This document shows, in pieces, positions 45,663-57,369 of a stretch of DNA of 64,000 bases. The notes under the pieces are model-generated. The model made no database searches. It was not told the DNA's origin and saw only the letters and a list, made by a program, of their open reading frames with translations. Positions within the stretch are counted from its first letter, which is position 1. Every line of letters starts with the position of its first letter. The stretch is from Eustoma russellianum. Taxonomy: Eukaryota > Streptophyta > Magnoliopsida > Gentianales > Gentianaceae. The stretch is from contig AP025055.1 in NCBI GenBank assembly GCA_036186865.1, forward strand, positions 8,271,196 to 8,335,195, in the 5' to 3' direction. The translations under genes and the position numbers were made by a program.

Positions 45663-45678
45663 ATGTTGAAGATGGCGT

Positions 45679-46029
45679 GTGTAGAGGGAGTGGAAGACTT
45701 TCCTTTCTTCAACTTGTTGCCTTTGTGCCTTTTCCAAATATGGCTTCCTTAATGAACTACTTAGTTTATTTAACTAAGTACTTCACTTAATGAACTAGTT
45801 TAGTTCATTAATGATGGCACCTGAAAATAGTTAAAACACAACAAATGTTTGCTATTTGATGTAAGCTTTAAAGCTTCATGGCTCGTTAGTACGATAGCAT
45901 TATACATGAACTATATAAGGCAAGTTTTATGCAACAATGTGTCATGTCATGAAATATGTTATGCATTTCTTTAATACACGTTATTTAAATCATGCATTTT
46001 GAAATCACTCAAACCCCTTTTTCTCTACA
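45679..46029 (-). repeat. Copia D 5' LTR fragment 3
   Basis: Rejoins the LTR after the L1 and runs to CTCTACA at 46029. It contains the paired palindromes near 45757-45805. The Tekay gag resumes directly behind it. Confidence 0.88.
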
Positions 46030-46587
46030 GACTGGACAGTGTTTTGGATGCGGTAAGGATGGCCACCTGATTAGAGATTGTCCAGACAGAGGAGCCCAGC
46101 AGCAGCAATAGCCAAGGAACCAACGACCGCGTGCAAATGCAAGGGTGCACGTTATGACAGATGCAGATGTTGAGGAGACGACAGATGTAGTGACTGGTAT
46201 GTATTGTTCGATAGTGGCGCCAGCCACTCATTTATCTCCAGAAAGTTTACTAAGAATATCGATCATAACCCGGTCCGATTAGAATCACCATATAGAGTTC
46301 AAGGAGCCGGTGATCAGGTGCTTGTCTCTCATCATATCTTCAAAAATTGCGCCCTCGAGTTTGATGATCAGCTTTTTGAAGCCGATTTAATCCCCATATC
46401 CATGAGTGATTTCGATGTGATTCTTGGAATGGATTGGCTCTCGAAGAACCATGCCCACATTGATTGCCAGAGTAGGCAAGTTATAATCAAGGACCCAGCT
46501 CGAGATGAAGTATTATTCCAAGGAGGAGCCAAGTTAAACAAACCGTCCAAGAAAGTTTATGTTAATACGGCTCATTCCAGCCGAGCA
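46030..46587 (+). pseudogene. Tekay gag zinc knuckle and protease
   Basis: Resumes in the middle of the zinc-binding part with CFGCGKDGHLIRDC (CX2CX4HX4C). A stop follows at about 46109, and a one-base loss near 46200 changes frame into FDSGASHSFIS, an intact aspartic protease active site (DSG). The protease continues with DVILGMDWL and ends VNTAHSSRA at 46587, where copia E is inserted; the polyprotein resumes at 53151. Confidence 0.9.
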
Positions 46588-49266
46588 TGTTGGACCTACA
46601 AGGCACCACTAGAAGGGGGGCTTGAATAGTGGGTGCAGAAAATTTGGTTTTTAAAATTGTTTTAAACCAAAAACCCAACTTCTGAAAACAGTTTTTGTTT
46701 TCATGACCTTTTTTGAAATATTTTGAAAACTAGGTTACAGGTCTTCAAAAATTCTGAAATTTCGAGAGATCTTAGTCTATGATTTTCGGAGTATCTCCTA
46801 AAAATTTCAGATTAAAATTCTACCTTTAACCTCTTTAAAAAGCATTGGTGGTCAGATTGCGCAAATCTGCAAGAAACGGTAGTCTGATTTGAAAATTTAA
46901 TTCCGATTAAACCGTTACTCCAAATGGTCTGAAACTTTAATGACAAATCCCTTATTTTGTTTATTTAATTGGGACGAAACAGTTTTGCAAAATTTTTTTG
47001 GGAAGTATGTCAAATACGTTCAAAGTCTCAACCTTTGCAAGTCTGAAAATCAGAAAGCACTAGTCTCGGATCTATTGACGTTTGAATGACTTATACTTAT
47101 CCAAAAGGGTTGAAACTTGCGTCAAATGAAACTTAAGAGGCGTGGCTATGTTTTTGCAAATTTTGGTAATTTTTGAAAGTCTTTTGATATTTTTTATAAT
47201 GCAATGAAAACGATGAAAAGTGCTGAAAACTGAAAGTAAAGTGCTGAAAGTAATAACACTGAGAATTTTATACTGGTTCGGTTAACACAACCTGCTCCAG
47301 TCTTCGAGGACACCTTCCTCGGTTATCACTAAATAAAATAACACCTTTCCAAAAAGGGTTGCTGGAGTTACACACCAACTCCAACCCTTTGCAAACGATA
47401 CAAGAAATCACACCTTTCACGAACACCACCACCGGACGGATGAAGGTTTGATCACACCTTGATCAACCTTTTACAATTGAAACGTGTATGGTGGTCTATA
47501 AAAAGCCTATTCAATATATTTGAATATTAGAACAATAGGCTTGAAAGAGAAGAAGAAGAAGAAAGAAATGTGGAAGAAGAAAGTGGAAGACTTCTTTTAC
47601 ACTTGGAAATTATGAGACTTGTCTTGCTTTTGTTTGCTACATCTCTTATCCTTTTAATCAGCCTTTGCCGTCCCCTTAGGGCTCTTTTCCATATTCAGAA
47701 TTTTCTTTTAAGTCCTTGGAAAAATGCCTTGTGTAAATGTGACATCAACTTGGTTACTTGGCACAACATGATTGAATGAATGTCTTGGCTTTGTTTACTT
47801 GGCACTTCATGATTGGTCCAACCTTGTCAACATTTAGTATGCTGTAAAAATCTGAGATTAACTTGAAAAGCATGCGCCAAAAAGAATTCAAAACACTACC
47901 AAATAATCACCACTCAATCCCTTCAATTTTGGGATGCAAATTAAGGAAAAATGAATAGTACATTCGGCCACTATTCACATATGCTGAAAATTTTCAGCAT
48001 GTGTTGCATTTTTGAAATCTTTCCTTGTGTGTTGCCCTCTTCAAAGTCACCCATCATGTGTGGATTATTTTCCACCAATTAAAGTGCCGATTAAGCTCTA
48101 TCTAGGCTCCAAAAAAGTTGAAAATGGTGTGTGAAATTCCTGAACATGTGCTGTATTTTCTTTTGGTAAACTTTGTAAAATAGTGCACAATAATTATACA
48201 CACATGGTATATTCCAATCAGCCCTTAATTGATTTTTCTAGGACACTTTAGAATGTATAGAGTATGTAAAAGTGTCTAGATACATGTTATATGTCATGCC
48301 AAAAATGTTTCATGTGTCGTGTTTGTAGAAAACCGAATTTTCAACGTTTGTTGATTACCCGATTTTTCTCTGATTAAATTCCAACTTTTTGCACATGTTA
48401 TATATATTATGTTATACATAATATACATAAATTAAACTTTAATATTCAGCTCTCATGGCTGATTAAAGTGGCGCCTACATGTGACAAAAATGTTGAATTT
48501 GAAATCTCCACAATTTGGCCTTAATTGGGGGTGATTTGTGTGTGCCAACATGGAATGATTTCATGGATGAATATAACACATGGACAACAAAATTTCTGGC
48601 CATTTTTGAAGTTTAGGGGCTGGCCATCTATATAAGGCAAGTATGTGACACATTTGTGAAGTTTCGGTATTCACCCGCTACGACAATTTTTGGTTTAGAA
48701 CCTTGTAACGTGTCGTGATAATTTTGTCATCACCATGACTTATATCATATGATATAAGACATGAATATACTCATAAATATGAGGTAAATATAGTGGTGTG
48801 ACATTAATGTACGTTCGTAAAATATATATTGTGTCGCTAGTACGTTGGAATATATGTGTATGTGCCTTTTTATAAAAAATCTGAATATATGTATAAAAAT
48901 ATATGTATAAGGCGGGTATAAAGGAGAGCAGAAACTTTTCATTCTTCAATTTGTTGCCTTTGTTCCTTTTCCAAATATAGCTTCCTTTAATGACCTACTT
49001 AGTTTATTTAACTAAGTACTTACTTAATGAACTAGTTTAGTTCATTAATGGTGGCACCTGAAAATAGTTCAAACACAACAAACGTTCGCCATTTGATGTA
49101 ATCTTTAAAGCTTCATGGCTCGTTAGTACGGCAACATTATATATGAACTATATAAGGCAGGTTTCATGCAAAAACGTGTCAAGTCATAAAACGTGTCATG
49201 CATTTCTTTAGTACACGTTATTTAAATCATGCATTTTGTAATCACTCAAACCCCTTTTTCTCAAAA
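46588..49266 (-). repeat. Copia E 3' LTR (about 2679 bp)
   Basis: Starts TGTTGGACC; the inner end is CTCAAAA instead of CTCAACA. It shares hairpin ATGCTGAAAATTTTCAGCAT at about 47983-48002, the CTTATATCAT palindrome near 48739 and paired palindromes near 49000-49047 with its partner. Confidence 0.9.
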
Positions 49267-49440
49267 ATTTCCCTCTTTTGATGATTTACAAAATAAACTA
49301 CGGTGATGATTTAAATTTTGTCGCTCCCCCTCCAATCATGCACAAATTCAAATTTGAATTTTGAATTCTCTCTTCCTTGATTTGTGCAATCAATCTTTCT
49401 CTATTCCTCTTAAATCATGCATTCTCTCCCCCTTTATTTT
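49267..49440 (-). promoter_or_regulatory. Polypurine tract array of copia E
   Basis: AAAAGAGGGAAAT next to the LTR (49267-49280), further purine runs at about 49324-49333, 49369-49377 and 49425-49433. Weaker than in copia A, with several pyrimidine interruptions. Confidence 0.6.
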
Positions 49441-49536
49441 GGAAAGACAATCAAAAGCGCATGTAAAGATGAAGACAACAAAGAAAAATCATGCATTTCA
49501 TATAATATCAAAAGTGCGTTCTTAAGGGTTATTTAT

Positions 49537-50415
49537 TCAACTCTTTGAGAATGTCCCTTTTGGTACCCAAACTTGGGTGACCTTTCTAGGTCTTCCAAAA
49601 GGTAAGAAAGGTGATGAAGACGCAACATAATATACGTTAAAGGCAAATGTGTTTGGCCTTTGGCCAAGAATCCCATCATGCATATAGTATGGTTTTCGTT
49701 TTTTATATGTATTTTGGTTTGCATGCACGGGGCGTGATCTAGATGCATTTCTATGATATGAATGTCGCATATGCATCAATGGCTTTCTTTGATATCTATA
49801 TGGCACATAATTGTACTTTGTATGATATGAAGAATAAGAAGCACGATGAGATGAGATGAGTGGTGTGCTAGTCTTCTTCTTAGGTTGTATAGTTTCATGC
49901 GGTTTCATAGATGTAGATAAAATCAATTTTGTAGCCTTATTTTGTATTTTATTCTCTTCAACATATCCTACTCCGGTCTTGTCATTTTCATGCTTCTGAG
50001 AAGAGATAAAACGATCTAGAATACAAGTATCCATATCGAATTGTTTTCTAGTGTTTTCTAGATCTTCGTTTCTTGATTTCAACTTTGAAATCTCGGCTTT
50101 CAGTTCAGTGTTCTCGGATGTCAATGATGAAATTTCGGACTTTAATGAATTTATGATGCAGGACGACTCTTTTTTTGAATCGTTTAATTGAGACACAAGA
50201 TATGTGTTAGATTATTCTAACAATTTCTTGTCTTCAATTAATCGTTTCTTTTCTTTTGCAAGGGTCTTAGAAAACTTATGTAATTCAAGATATTGAACAT
50301 ACAAATCATGATATGATGGTTCAGAATCGGAATCGGAATGTACCTTATTATAAAGAAGATGAGGCCTTTGTCTTGACATACCTTCTTGCTCGTTTTTGTG
50401 TCTAGTGGTTGCCAT
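49537..50415 (-). pseudogene. Copia E residual gag (leader fused to coiled coil)
   Basis: ATG at 50413-50415 opens MATTRHKNEQEGMSRQRP, the ancestral gag start. After about 27 codons it jumps directly to HSDSDSEPSYHDLYVQYLEL, the part that lies behind the zinc knuckle in copies A and C, so some 300 codons are deleted in frame. A TAA at about 50215 follows DKKLLE. The coiled-coil segment (QLNDSKKESSCII on) then continues in frame to the basic tail VTQVWVPKGTFSKS at 49537. No nucleocapsid or enzyme domain is left. Confidence 0.82.
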
Positions 50416-50456
50416 CTCACTAAGATCGTTGGATCTCCTTGTCGTGAGTGTGCTGC

Positions 50457-50468
50457 GCTCTGATACCA
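50457..50468 (-). promoter_or_regulatory. Primer-binding site of copia E
   Basis: TGGTATCAGAGC on the minus strand, an exact initiator tRNA-Met match, two bases inside the 5' LTR. Confidence 0.92.
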
Positions 50469-50470
50469 CT

Positions 50471-53145
50471 TGTAGGACATGCAAGGAACCACTAGAAGGG
50501 GGGGTTGAATAGTGGGTGCGGAAAATTTGGTTTATAAAATTGTTTTAAACCAAAAACCCAACTTCTGAAAACAGTTTTTGTTTTCATGACCTGTTTTAAA
50601 ACGTTTTGAAAACTAGGTTATAGATCTTTTAAAATTCTGAAATTTAGAGAGATCTTAGTCTCAGATTTTCTGAGTATCTCCTAAAAATTTCAGATTAAAA
50701 TTCAACCTTTAACCTCTTTAAAAATCGTTGGTGGTCAGATTGCGCAAATCTTCCAGAAACGGTAGTCTGATTTGAAAAATTAATTCTGATTAAACCATTA
50801 CTCCAAATGGTCTGAAAATTTAATGACAAACACCTTATAATGTTATTTAATTGGGTCGAAACAGTTTTGCAAAATTCTTTTGGGAAGTATGTCAAACACG
50901 TTCAAAGTCTCAACCTTTGCAAGTCTGGAAATCACACTGCACTAGTCTCAGAACTATTGACGTTTGAATGACTTATACTTATCCAAAAGGGTTGAAACTT
51001 GCGTCAAATGAAACTTAAGAGGTTTGGCTATGTTTCTGAAAATTTTGGTAATTTATGAAAGTTGTTTGATATTTTCACTAATGCAATAAAAACGATACAA
51101 AATGCTGAAAACTGAAAGTAAAGTGCTGAAAGTAATAACACCGAGAATTTTATACTGGTTCGGTTAACACAACCTACTCCAGTCTTCGCGGACACCTTCC
51201 TCGGTTATCACTAAACAAAATAACACCTTAACAAAAAGGTTTGCTGGAGTTACACACCCACTCCAACCCTTTACAAACGATACAAGCAATCACACCTTTC
51301 ACGAACACCAGCACCGAACAGATGAAGGTTTGATCACACCTTGATCAACCTTTTACAATTGAAACGTGTATGGTGGTCTATACAAAGCCTATTCAATATA
51401 TTTGAATATTAGAACAATAGGCTTGAAAGAGAAGAAGAAGAAAGAAATGTGGAAGAAGAAAGTGGAAGACTTCTTTTGCACTTGGAAATTATGAGACTTG
51501 TCTTGCTTTTGTTTGCTACATCTCTTCTCCTTTTAATCAGCCTTTGCCATCCCCTTAGGGCTCTTTTCCATCTTGAGAATTCTCTTTTAAGTCCTTGGAA
51601 GAATGCCTTGTGTAAATGTGACATCAACTTGCTTACTTGGCACAACATGATTGGATGAATGTCTTGGCTTTGCTTACTTGGCACTTCATGATTGGTCCAA
51701 CCTTGTCACCATTTAGTGTGCTGTAAAAATGTGAGATTAAATTGAAAAGCATGCGCCAAAAAGAATTCAAAACACTACCAAATAATCACCATTCAATCCC
51801 TTCAATTTTGGGATGCAAATTAAGGAAAAATGAATAGTAAATTCGGCCACTATTCACATGTGCTGAAAATTTTCAGCATGTGTTGCATTTTTGAAATCTT
51901 TCCTTGTGTGTTGCCCTTTTCAAAGTCACCCATCATGTGTGGCTTATTTTCCACCAATTAAAGTTCTGAATAAGCTCCATCTAGGCTCCAAAAAAGTTGA
52001 AAATGGTGTGTGAAATTCCTGCACATGTGCTGAATTTTCTTTTGGTAAACTTTGTAAAATAGTGCACAATAATTATACACACATGGTATATTCCAATCAG
52101 CCCTTAATTGATTTTTCTAGAACACTTTAGAATGTATAGAGTATGTAAAAAGTGTCTCGATACATGTTATATGTCATGCCAAAAATGTTCCATGTGTCGT
52201 GTTTGTAGAAAACCGAATTTTCGACGTTTGTCGATTACCCGATTTTTCTCTGATTAAATTCCAACTTTTTGCACATGTTATATATATTATGTTATACATA
52301 ATATACATAAATTAAAATTTAATATTCAGCTCTCATGGCTGATTAAATTGGCTCCTACATGTGACAAAAATGTTGAATTTGAAATCTCCACAATTTGGCC
52401 TTAATTGGGGGTGATTTGTGTGTGCCAACATGGAATGATTTCATGGATGAATATAACACATGGACCACGAAATTTCTGGCCATTTTTGAAGTGTAGGGGC
52501 TGGCCATCTATATAAGGCAAGTACGTGACACATTTGTGAAGTTTCGGTATTCACCCGATACGACAATTTTTGGTTTAGAATCTTGTAACGTGTCGTAATA
52601 ATTTTGTCATCACCATGACTTATATCATATGATATAAGACCTGAATATACTCATAAATATGAGGTAAATATAGTGGTGTGACGTTAACATACGTTCGTAA
52701 AATGTATAACGTGTCGGTAGTACGTTGGAATATATGTATATGTGTTTTTTTATATAAAATCTGAATATACATATAAAAATATATGTATAAGGCGTGTATA
52801 AAGGAGAGGAGAAACTTTCCATTCTTCAATTGTTGCCTTTGTTCTTTTCCAAATATAGCTTCCTTTAATGAACTACTTAGTTTATTTAACTAAGTACTTC
52901 ACTTAATGAACTAGTTTAGTTCATTAATGGTGGCACCTGAAAATAGTTCAAACACTACAAATGTTCGCCATTTGATGTAAGCTTTAAAGCTTCATGGCTC
53001 GTTAGTACGGCAACATTATATATGAACTATATAAGGCAGGTTTCATGCAAAAACGTGTCAAGTCATAAAACGTGTCATGCATTTCTTTAGTACATGTTAT
53101 TTAAATCATGCATTTTGTAATCACTCAAACCCCTTTTTCTCAACA
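50471..53145 (-). repeat. Copia E 5' LTR (2675 bp)
   Basis: TGTAGGACA to CTCAACA. Differs from the partner by scattered point changes and small indels only, indicating a fairly recent insertion. TATA-like sites on the minus strand are at 51148-51154 and 52508-52515. Confidence 0.92.
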
Positions 53146-53150
53146 GATCA

Positions 53151-53850
53151 TTGAAGAAAGGCCATGAAGGATTCTTCGTCTATGTCCTAAGTGCTGAGCA
53201 AGTGAGTCCCACCCTTGCTCAAGTTCCGGTTGTTAACGAATACCCTGGTGTTTTCCCCGATGAATTACCCGGGTTGCCTCTCAACCGTGAAATTGCCTTC
53301 GAAATAAACCTCGTTTCAGGGGAAGAACCCATATCAAAGGCCCCATATCGGATGGCACCTGCGGAACTGAAAGAACTAAAGGAGCAGTTACACGAGCTGT
53401 TAGAGAAAAAGCTTATTCGCCCCAGCGTTTCGCCTTGGGGTGCTCCTGTGCTATTCGTAAAGAAGAAAGATGGAAGCATGCGCTTATGCATCGATTATCG
53501 AAAACTTAACAAAATCACCATAAAGAATAAGTACCCACTGCCCCGGATCGACGATTTATTCGATCAACTTAGGGTACGTAATTAACGAGTCTTATTTCAA
53601 CTAAGTTTCAATTTTCCAACACCCTGTCTAAAGTATCTTAAATGCAGGGATCTCGGGTTTTTAGTAAGATAGACATGCGATCTGGATATTTCCAATTGAA
53701 GATTAAGGCTGAAGACGTTCCTAAGACTGCTTTCAGAACACGCTATGGACACTACGAATTCCTTGTCATGCCATTCGGTTTGACCAACGCTCCTGCCGCT
53801 TTTATGGAACTCATGAATCGAGTCTTCAGGATCAGTTAGACAAGTTCGTA
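53151..53850 (+). pseudogene. Tekay reverse transcriptase, first part
   Basis: Starts KKGHEGFFVYVL, the tail of the protease linker, then the RT: APYRMAPAELKELKEQL, GAPVLFVKKKDGSMRLCIDY, PLPRIDDLFDQL, FSKIDMRSGY with the first catalytic Asp, and FGLTNAPAAFMELMNRVF. A 74-nt GT-AG insert at 53574-53647 breaks the frame before GSRVFSKID. A one-base loss near 53829 then shifts the frame before the catalytic box. Confidence 0.92.
53574..53647 (+). other. Intron-like 74-nt insert in the Tekay RT
   Basis: Begins GTACGT behind CTTAGG and ends AATGCAG before GGATCT. Reading across it without these 74 nt joins FDQLR to GSRVFSKID in frame, which is the family's expected sequence. It contains pyrimidine-rich sequence and CTAAAG near the 3' end. 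The insert has stops in all relevant frames (TAA right at its start). Confidence 0.65.
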
Positions 53851-54669
53851 GTGGTCTTCATAGACGATATGTTAATCTATTCACCAGATGAAGAAACCCA
53901 TGCAGCCCATTTGAGAACGGTTTTTAATATTTTAAGAGAAAGACGCTTATATGCGAAATTTAGCAAATGCGAAATCTGGCTGCATAGTGTATCCTTCCTC
54001 GGCCATGTCATATCAGAAGATGGGATTTCTGTAGATCCCAAGAAAATTGAGGCCATGACAGAAGAGCCCAGGCCAACTAATGTTACAGAGGTGAGAAGCT
54101 TCCTTTGACTGGCAGGGTATTATCGAAAGTTTGTTGAAGCATTCTCAAGGATAGCTGTTCCCCTCACTAGATTGACACAAAATAAAACAAAGTTTGAGTG
54201 GAATGCTGATTATGAAAGGAGCTTTTCAGAGTTAAAAGCGAAGTTGACATGCACCCCTATTTTGGCTCAGCCCATTCCTGGCGAAAAATATGTTGTGTAT
54301 AGGGACGCCTCAGAGAACGGTCTTGGATGTGTTCTTATGCAGAAGGATAGAATAATAGCCTACGCATCCCGACAATTGAAGCCATTCGAGCAAAACCACC
54401 CCATTCATGACCTTGAGCTTGCCGCAGTGGTATTTGCTTTAAAAATATGGAGGCAATACTTGTATGGTGAGAGATGTGAGATCTTTATGGATCACAAAAG
54501 CCTAAAGTATCTCTTTACACAGAAGGAACTGAATATGCGGCAACGCAGATGGCTTGAGTTGATTAAAGATTATGACCTCTCAATTCAATATCACCCTGGG
54601 AAAGCTAATAAAGTTGATGATGCGTTCAGTCGGAAGACAAGCCACCCATGTCAACCACCTCTTCAGTGA
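53851..54669 (+). pseudogene. Tekay RT catalytic box and RNase H
   Basis: VFIDDMLIYS carries the catalytic pair (FIDD for the usual YIDD), followed by FLGHVISEDGI. A TGA for Gly at about 54106-54108 precedes LAGYYRKF. The RNase H has YRDASENGLGCVLMQ (first Asp), LELAAVVFALKIWR (Glu) and MDHKSLKYL (second Asp), ending YHPGKANKVDDAFSRK. Only one nonsense codon interrupts the frame. Confidence 0.92.
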
Positions 54670-54672
54670 GAC

Positions 54673-55760
54673 ATGGAAGAATTTGGCCTTGAAGAAGTTG
54701 ATTCCGTGGATGAAGTTCTCGCCAAATTGGTTCTCATTCCTTCATTGATTGACTGGACCAAAGAAGCTCAAGGAAATGATGAAGCCTTGAGGAAGATCAA
54801 GGATAGGATGAAAGATAAGTCATTGAATGATTTTGAAGTTCGTAGTGATGGCAGTTTATGGTTCAGAGGACGGTTATGTGTACCTAAGGATGATAATATT
54901 AGAGATAAAGTCTTGACGGAATCTCATAACTCGCGCTTATCTATTCACACTGGAGCTAACAAGATTTATCAGGATCTCAAGCAAAAGTTTTGGTGGCACG
55001 GCATGAAGAACCGAATCGCTGAATTCGTTGAACGATGCCTTGTTTAACAAAGGATAAAAGCTGAGCACCAAAGATCCGCTGGGTTATTACAACCTCTAGA
55101 AGTTCCTGAATGGAAGTGGGACCACGTCACCATGGACTTCATGACTGATCTACCAAGAACCAAGAATGGAAATGATGCTATATGGGTCGTTGTGGACTGT
55201 CTGACCAAGTCTTCTCATTTCATGGCCATGTCGATTAAGGCATGTATGGAGAAGTTAGCTTCCATGTATATCGACCAGATTGTCTGCTTGCATGGTATGC
55301 CCATAAGTATTGTTTGTGATTATGACCCCGTTTTACTTCTAGATTTTGGACAGCCTTTCAAAAGGCAATGGGTACTGAAATTGGGATGAGTTCTGCTTTC
55401 CATCCTCAGACTAATGGTTAATCAGAAAGGACGATCCAAATGCTCAAAGACATGCTTCGTGCTTGCATTCTTGATTTTGGAGGAAGCTGGGATAGGAGTC
55501 TTAAGCTAGTTGAGTTTTCCTACAATAACAGCTTCCATAGATCTATTGGGATGGCACCCTATGAAGCTTTGTATGTGAGAAAATGTCGGTCTCCACTCTA
55601 TTGTGATAAAATTGGAGACAAGATATACACGGGACCCGACCTTGTAGAGCAAACTCGAGAAAAGGTAAGGATTGTTAAGCAAAGATTGAAGACGATGCAA
55701 GATAGAAGTAAGATTTGGGCTGATGAAAGACGAAGACCCTTAGAATTTCAATAAGGAGAA
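54673..55760 (+). pseudogene. Tekay integrase
   Basis: N-terminal zinc site: IHTGANKIYQDLKQKFWW with its His residues, then CLV followed by TAA where the second Cys is expected. The core has TMDFMTDLP (first Asp), then VCDYDPVLL with the second Asp and a frameshift near 55335; PQTNG-stop-SERTIQ carries the Glu. The tail NSFHRSIGMAPYEALY is standard. The enzyme inserts the cDNA; this copy has three breaks. Confidence 0.9.
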
Positions 55761-55817
55761 AAAGTTTTCTGAAAGGTCTCTCCATCTAAGGGAGTTAAGA
55801 GATTTGGCATTAAAGGG

Positions 55818-56171
55818 ATGTTGAGCCCAAGATTCATTGGACCATATGAAATTCTGGAGAGAGATTGTGAACTCACGTATCGCTTGGCATTGCCCTCATC
55901 ACTGTCCCAGTTGCATGATGTGTTCCACATCTCCCAACTTCGTCGGCATGTTTATGATCCCAGCCACATTCTTGAAGATCAGCAGCTGAAGATTGAAGAA
56001 GATACATCTTATGTAGAGGAGCCCTTAAAGATCATTGATTGGAAAGAGAAGAAGTTGAGGAAGAGATCCATACCCATGGTGAAAGTTCAGTGGAAACATC
56101 ATTCTGGAGATGAAGCCACTTGGGAGACTGAGGAAAACATGAGGAATCAATACACAAACCTTTTTGGTTAG
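55818..56171 (+). pseudogene. Tekay integrase C-terminus with chromodomain
   Basis: LSPRFIGPYEILER and LHDVFHISQLRRHV are the GPY/F-like and linker parts. The last 50 residues (IIDWKEKKLRKRSIPMVKVQW, then TWETEENM) are a chromodomain-like module, the defining trait of chromoviruses. The frame ends TAG at about 56169-56171. It is linked upstream by a short broken stretch (55752-55817). Confidence 0.9.
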
Positions 56172-56203
56172 CCCTCTTAAGTTTCAAGGATGAAACTTAT
56201 GTT

Positions 56204-56217
56204 AAGGGGGGGGAGGA
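56204..56217 (+). promoter_or_regulatory. Polypurine tract of the Tekay element
   Basis: AAGGGGGGGGAGGA directly before the 3' LTR. Confidence 0.93.
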
Positions 56218-56846
56218 TATTGTACCCATAGTCAAACTTCTATGTACCCCCGATGTATATGAAGTGGCTTGATAAAAACTCCTAGTTTCCAATTAAAATT
56301 TTCTACATTCCAATTAGTTTCTTTCTTTTATAAAGGTCCCTTAAGATAAATAATATTTTATAAGTAAATATCTAAATTATAAGTATGGATAATGCTTCAT
56401 GATGAAATACCAATTATGCCCTCACAACATTTCAAAAAAAAGAGAAGAGAAAAGAAAAATCGGCCATGCTTAAGAGGAGGATTTAGAACCATTCTCCTTT
56501 AATAATCTATCCAACTACCTAAAAGGAGTATTCCATTAACTAAACCTAAAAAGTTTCAAGGGACATTAAGTAGCCACATTCACCATGATTATGTCTTAAG
56601 ACAATTAAGAACCATCTTTTTCCTCCTCTTCAAACATCCGGACGCCTACCCCCTTTAAACTCTATGGATTCTTCTTCAACCTCCTTACAAGCAAACTACA
56701 TTCCATCCATACTACATCCACTAAATTCCTCATAAGGCAATATATAAACACTTCAAGAGATTCAAGTACTCAAGAAACTTCTTGACCCAAAGGTGTTCCT
56801 AGAAGTACTCCAAGACCATCTTCTTCAATTCTCAAGCTTCAGGCTA

Positions 56847-57369
56847 GGTAAGCAAGTCTCCTAAACATCTCCTTTAATCCTAAGACATCAACTTATGAAT
56901 CTCACTTTGTTCTCCATTTTCCCTAACAACCCGTGGCCTTGCATGTGCCCCTAGGTGAAGAATCTTCAAGCTCCTTGGGGTAGGAGTCCCTCAAGTGAGC
57001 CATTCCAACACAAGTTCCATATCGGTAAGGATTTTAAACCTTTATATGTTCATTTTAACCCCCCATGAAGCATAAATTCGGATGTCTCCCTAACCCCATA
57101 AACCGTGAGTCTTAGGAAGGAAAAAGGAAGGTGATATCTTCAAGCCTTCAAGGAAGTGGTGATAGTTTATTGACTAGGTTACAAACACTAAGCTATTTTG
57201 GTAAGAAAATCTACCTTGAATATAGTTTATTTACCTTTGGATTTAAGGATAATGCTAACCTCCATCTTTGGCTTCAAAACCGTGTACACCACGGTGAAGT
57301 AGGAGGAGATCTCAAGCCATTTGATCCACTCTAAATTAAGAAGAAATTCAGACTCAACAAAAAGGCAAG
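56847..57369 (+). repeat. Donor-like modules, Tekay 3' LTR
   Basis: GGTAAG at 56847, 57024 and 57200 and GGCAAG at 57364: spacing 177, 176 and 164, identical to the 5' LTR. Confidence 0.65.

Larger units (their letters stand above)
39710..45678 (+). mobile_element. Nearly full-length plant L1 LINE with 16-bp duplication
   Basis: The element spans 39726-45662 (5.9 kb) and ends in a short A run. Flanks ATGTTGAAAATGGCGT (39710-39725) and ATGTTGAAGATGGCGT (45663-45678) form a 16-bp target duplication with one change, the mark of target-primed reverse transcription. It has ORF1 and ORF2 in the standard order. Both carry several stops or frameshifts, so it is inactive. The host sequence is copia D's LTR. 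Confidence 0.93.
33890..46029 (-). mobile_element. Copia D: rearranged copia element in the Tekay gag
   Basis: Same family as copia A. Only the 3' LTR (33890-36242), the polypurine array, the RNase H end and part of the second LTR (36875-46029, minus nested elements) remain; gag, most of pol and about two thirds of the 5' LTR are gone. The Tekay gag reads across the site as W-K-T then G-Q-C. Flanks share only ACT, so the 5-bp duplication is imperfect. It was later invaded by a gypsy solo LTR and an L1. Confidence 0.85.
46588..53145 (-). mobile_element. Copia E: internally deleted, non-autonomous copia copy
   Basis: Two near-identical LTRs (46588-49266 and 50471-53145) enclose only 1204 bp. 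Primer site, polypurine tracts and LTR ends remain, but the gag core, protease, integrase, RT and RNase H are missing. Flanks GAGCA (46583-46587) and GATCA (53146-53150) make a 5-bp duplication with one mismatch. If it moved in this form it would have used proteins from a relative such as A or C; the deletion could also be later. Confidence 0.88.

Noticed and set aside
47570..47779. 69-codon frame, repeated at 51449-51658
   Set aside because: Duplicate because the two copia E LTRs are copies; antisense to the element, no domain.
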